Shown here in pieces: positions 23,001 through 23,669 of a stretch of DNA of 23,669 bases; within the stretch, counting starts at the first letter, position 1, and each line of letters begins with the position of its first letter. Source of the stretch: Bacteroidales bacterium (GTDB lineage: Bacteria > Bacteroidota > Bacteroidia > Bacteroidales > P3); NCBI GenBank assembly GCA_016281475.1, contig JAEEIS010000137.1:1-23669 (forward strand), written 5' to 3'. The translations under genes and the position numbers were made by a program. Under the pieces are notes generated by a model. It ran no database searches, was not told the DNA's origin, and saw nothing but the letters and a program-made list of their open reading frames with translations.

Positions 23001-23573
23001 ATGGCAAGAATATTTAGACGATATAAATCAACGATATACGGCAACTACCGCAAGGCCTACCTCATCGACGGAGCGTTGACGGGGGTGGTTATGTCGGTTG
23101 TTATGCTGCTGCGCGACCTCCTTGCCAAGTCGCCCATGTCGTCGCCAGAGAACTACGTTACCGAGCTGGTATTGGCCGTGGGCATCTTCTGGTCGTGCTA
23201 CCAATACCGCCGCCAACTGCCCGACGGGAAGGTGACGCTCAAAGAGCTGATGCTTCTCGGATTAGGCATTGGTGTAGTGAGTGCAGTAGTATATGGGCTG
23301 TGGACGTGGCTCCGCTGCGGAGTGCTGGACACCTCGTTGGTGGAGCACTACAACCAACAGCGCATCGCCATGATGGAACCCGCTGAGAGCAGTGCCGAAG
23401 CCAAGGTGGCCGTCGAGTTGGTAAGCCGCTACACCGCAGGCGATTGGGCCTTCATCGGAGCCTTCCGCTCGGCGGTGATGAGCATCATCATCACCTTCTT
23501 TGCCGCCTTGATATTCCGCACGGAAAAGGGCGAAGTAAGAACTAGACAGAAACAATCAAGCAACAATTCGTAA
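23001..23573 (+). CDS. DUF4199 family membrane protein
   Basis: The 190-residue product has about four membrane segments: AYLIDGALTGVVMSVVMLL, VTELVLAVGIFWSCY, LMLLGLGIGVVSAVVYGLW and SAVMSIIITFFAALIF. It has a soluble loop at about 110-150 and a basic tail. The arrangement, including GVVSAVVYGLWTWLRCGVLDTSLVEHYNQQR, matches DUF4199, a Bacteroidota family of unknown role. As I recall, it is usually encoded directly upstream of a dolichyl-phosphate-mannose-synthase-like GT2 glycosyltransferase, and that is exactly what follows here 43 nt later. The pairing suggests a membrane partner in lipid-linked sugar synthesis, which is inference. A TATATTTG box lies 16 nt upstream. Confidence 0.88.
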   Translation: MARIFRRYKSTIYGNYRKAYLIDGALTGVVMSVVMLLRDLLAKSPMSSPENYVTELVLAVGIFWSCYQYRRQLPDGKVTLKELMLLGLGIGVVSAVVYGLWTWLRCGVLDTSLVEHYNQQRIAMMEPAESSAEAKVAVELVSRYTAGDWAFIGAFRSAVMSIIITFFAALIFRTEKGEVRTRQKQSSNNS

Positions 23574-23580
23574 ATTGACT

Positions 23581-23612
23581 AACACATTAACGAATTAACA
23601 CATTAACACATT
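23581..23612. repeat. 8-nt tandem repeat before the GT2 gene
   Basis: Four 8-mers in tandem (AACACATT, AACGAATT, AACACATT, AACACATT) fill the gap between the DUF4199 stop and the next start codon, 4 nt before the ATG. The same words occur in the lepB upstream gap. Confidence 0.75.
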
Positions 23613-23616
23613 CAAA

Positions 23617-23669
23617 ATGGATATTTCAATCATTGTACCGCTGTTCAACGAGGACGAGTCGCTGCCCCA
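23617..23669 (+). CDS. GT2 family glycosyltransferase (5' end only)
   Basis: Only 17 complete codons are visible (MDISIIVPLFNEDESLP), but ISIIVPLFNEDESLP is the classic N-terminal beta-strand and loop of GT2 enzymes such as dolichyl-phosphate mannose synthase and polyprenol-phosphate sugar transferases, which take a nucleotide sugar and a lipid phosphate. The position after DUF4199 supports this subgroup. The rest lies beyond the window. Confidence 0.85.
   Translation, partial: MDISIIVPLFNEDESLP

Overview
The window reads as chromosomal DNA of a member of the order Bacteroidales (phylum Bacteroidota). Four things point there: TAnnTTTG-type promoter boxes upstream of several genes, two intact and one broken secreted protein genes ending in type A type IX secretion (T9SS) sorting domains, a RprY-like regulator with a Bacteroidota-style signal peptidase I, and a DUF4199 gene directly upstream of a GT2 glycosyltransferase. 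Genus cannot be given from this sequence alone.

Layout. Everything from 1 to 10683 is on the minus strand and everything from 11423 to the end is on the plus strand, so the two halves diverge from a 739-bp spacer (10684-11422). The minus half, in transcription order, is priA; two secreted-protein genes (512 aa, then a 494-aa T9SS cargo); and a housekeeping run of ruvX, def, a TPR lipoprotein gene, mutL, a rhomboid protease gene and a DUF6794-like gene cut by the left edge. The plus half starts with three secreted-protein genes (a frameshifted T9SS cargo, a 473-aa paralogue of the 512-aa protein, and a T9SS cargo with a fibronectin-like domain). It continues with a glycosyltransferase, signal peptidase I, a cyclophilin, an OmpR-type response regulator, an MBL-fold hydrolase, a second glycosyltransferase, a secreted RHS/YD-like protein, a DUF4199 membrane protein and the start of a GT2 glycosyltransferase.

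How the genes fit together. Most are household functions: translation and protein maturation (def, ppi, lepB), DNA repair and replication restart (mutL, priA, ruvX) and envelope sugar transfer. The accessory material is the two groups of secreted proteins on either side of priA. They share domains and look like copies of one cassette. One copy has decayed.

Most unusual signal. The gaps between genes carry many short self-complementary arrays built from tandem words of fixed length: 7 nt at most sites, also 8, 9 and 11 nt. Three 7-nt copies share a nearly identical 43-nt core. Others use entirely different words but keep the 7-nt step. They supply start codons, stop codons, a terminator and protein tails, and one lies inside a glycosyltransferase reading frame, where it is translated as about 42 extra residues. 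A 119-nt inverted repeat with an 11-nt period sits in the divergent spacer next to decayed coding sequence. I found no CRISPR array, tRNA, rRNA, intact transposase or recognisable defence system.
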